5,714 bases of DNA, taken from positions 1 to 5,714 of the forward strand of contig JAUXHF010000135.1 of NCBI GenBank assembly GCA_030621685.1, in the 5' to 3' direction. A program made the translations under genes and the position numbers. Shown piece after piece: positions 5,005 through 5,714 of the stretch. The notes under the pieces were generated by a model, which did not search any database, was not told the origin of the DNA, and was given only the letters and a program-made list of their open reading frames with translations. Each line of letters starts with the position of its first letter. Position 1 is the stretch's first letter. This DNA comes from Spirochaetota bacterium. Lineage in GTDB: Bacteria > Spirochaetota > UBA12135 > COTS27.

Positions 5005-5714
5005 ATGTTTGAAGCCTATAAAAGGAATAAATATTTGCCTGTAAAATCATCTTTCAATACAGACCCTGAAAAACAGGCACAACAGCCCTTAGGGGCAAAG
5101 CAAGCGGATAGTAGCTGGGAAGCTTTTTCATCACTCACTACATCGCAGAAACAAGAGTTTTTCACCAAAGATAATAGGCTTTTCGATGTCTTATCGGCAG
5201 CGCAGTTCACGCGAGAGTTTTTGGATGAAAACTATATACTCACAAACAAAATACGAATTATCGCCAAAACCCGAGAGGGCAAAAAATGGCTTTCCAATCT
5301 GCTTTCGAATACGAAAGCCATGCTGTATTTTTCGCAACCCTCAACTCGCACCTTTCTTTCATTTGCCACCGCCTGCCAAACGCTGGGAATAAGCTACTTT
5401 GATGTTCGAGACCCCAACACCTCATCAGAAATGAAGGGAGAGACTTTTGAAGACACCATTCGCACGTTCTCCAGCTATTTCGATTTAATTATTATGCGGC
5501 ATCATCAGCAACATTTTGCTGAAAAAGCTGTGTGGGTTCTCAATAACAGCCGCCGCAGCATTCCGCTTATCAATGCCGGGTCCAGCAGTTATGAACATCC
5601 CACGCAGGCGCTGTTAGATATTTTCACGCTTCGTAAATCTTTTAAACAAGTAGATGGCCTGCGCATCATGATGGTAGGCGACCTTAGGCGTGGGCGCACT
5701 ATTCATTCTCTTTG
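5005..5714 (+). CDS. pyrB: Aspartate carbamoyltransferase catalytic chain, 3' end outside window
   Basis: This enzyme condenses carbamoyl phosphate and L-aspartate to N-carbamoyl-aspartate, the committed step of pyrimidine synthesis, in the cytoplasm. The 236 visible residues carry the family's active-site set: 'STRT' (113-116) for carbamoyl phosphate, the 'SSEMKGET' loop with Lys144 (matching E. coli Lys84), 'MRHH' with Arg165 (Arg105), 'EHPTQALLD' with His198 and Gln201 (His134, Gln137), and 'GDLRRGRTIHSL' with Arg231 (Arg167). STRT is at 113 rather than about 52 as in E. coli, so there is an N-terminal extension of roughly 60 residues, polar at 14-57. ATG 5005 is the first possible start because of the stop at 4996-4998, but it has no ribosome site. 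TTG 5035 (codon 11) has AAAGGA at 5021-5026, 8 bases upstream, and may be the true start. The second domain and any fused regulatory part cannot be seen. Confidence 0.95.
   Translation, partial: MFEAYKRNKYLPVKSSFNTDPEKQAQQPLGAKQADSSWEAFSSLTTSQKQEFFTKDNRLFDVLSAAQFTREFLDENYILTNKIRIIAKTREGKKWLSNLLSNTKAMLYFSQPSTRTFLSFATACQTLGISYFDVRDPNTSSEMKGETFEDTIRTFSSYFDLIIMRHHQQHFAEKAVWVLNNSRRSIPLINAGSSSYEHPTQALLDIFTLRKSFKQVDGLRIMMVGDLRRGRTIHSL
5021..5037 (+). promoter_or_regulatory. Ribosome-binding-like site before an alternative pyrB TTG start
   Basis: AAAGGA at 5021-5026 is followed after 8 bases by TTG at 5035-5037, in frame with pyrB. It is the only good Shine-Dalgarno match near the pyrB 5' end; ATG 5005 is preceded only by pyrimidine-rich repeats. 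Using TTG would shorten the protein by 10 residues, all outside the conserved domain. Confidence 0.35.

Noticed and set aside
5016..5392. Frames at 5016-5210 (minus) and 5186-5392 (plus)
   Set aside because: Both overlap pyrB, whose active-site motifs fix the true frame.

Overview
This is an AT-rich bacterial chromosomal window holding four recognisable or well-supported genes, two of them cut or nearly cut by the window edges, plus some doubtful reading frames. The host cannot be fixed from sequence alone. The mix is a membrane-anchored propeller-like protein, an RsmE with an unusual N-terminus, an MltB-type transglycosylase and a long-N-terminus aspartate carbamoyltransferase. It fits a Gram-negative-type, periplasm-bearing organism; a spirochaete (Treponema-like) is my favoured but weak guess.

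Layout. At the left edge a membrane protein gene runs off the window on the minus strand (2-496, 3' end missing). A 386-base divergent region (497-882) holds promoter-like sites and one doubtful small plus-strand ORF. It is followed by a plus-strand gene (883-2073) for a protein with an N-terminal membrane anchor and a repetitive beta-strand, propeller-like body. This gene converges on rsmE (2141-3076, minus; 16S rRNA m3U1498 methyltransferase), with a 67-base gap containing a hairpin. Upstream of rsmE and on the same strand is an mltB-like gene (3506-4522, minus; GH103/SLT_2 lytic transglycosylase). The 429 bases between mltB and rsmE are mostly two extra tandem copies of the mltB 3' end. A 482-base divergent region with several short direct repeats (4523-5004) separates mltB from pyrB (5005 onward, plus; aspartate carbamoyltransferase, 3' part missing).

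The genes do not form one pathway: they cover cell-wall turnover, ribosome methylation, pyrimidine synthesis and unknown envelope functions. The most distinctive feature is the three-unit tandem array of 163-196 bp made from the mltB 3' end (3084-3627). Its core is nearly identical in all units, while the variable tail segment differs in length. Small direct repeats of 10-18 bp recur through the rest of the window: before the propeller gene, inside the rsmE N-terminus, in the mltB-pyrB spacer and directly before the pyrB ATG. Together they suggest a locus shaped by replication slippage and unequal recombination. I saw no tRNA, rRNA, CRISPR array, insertion sequence or known defence system.
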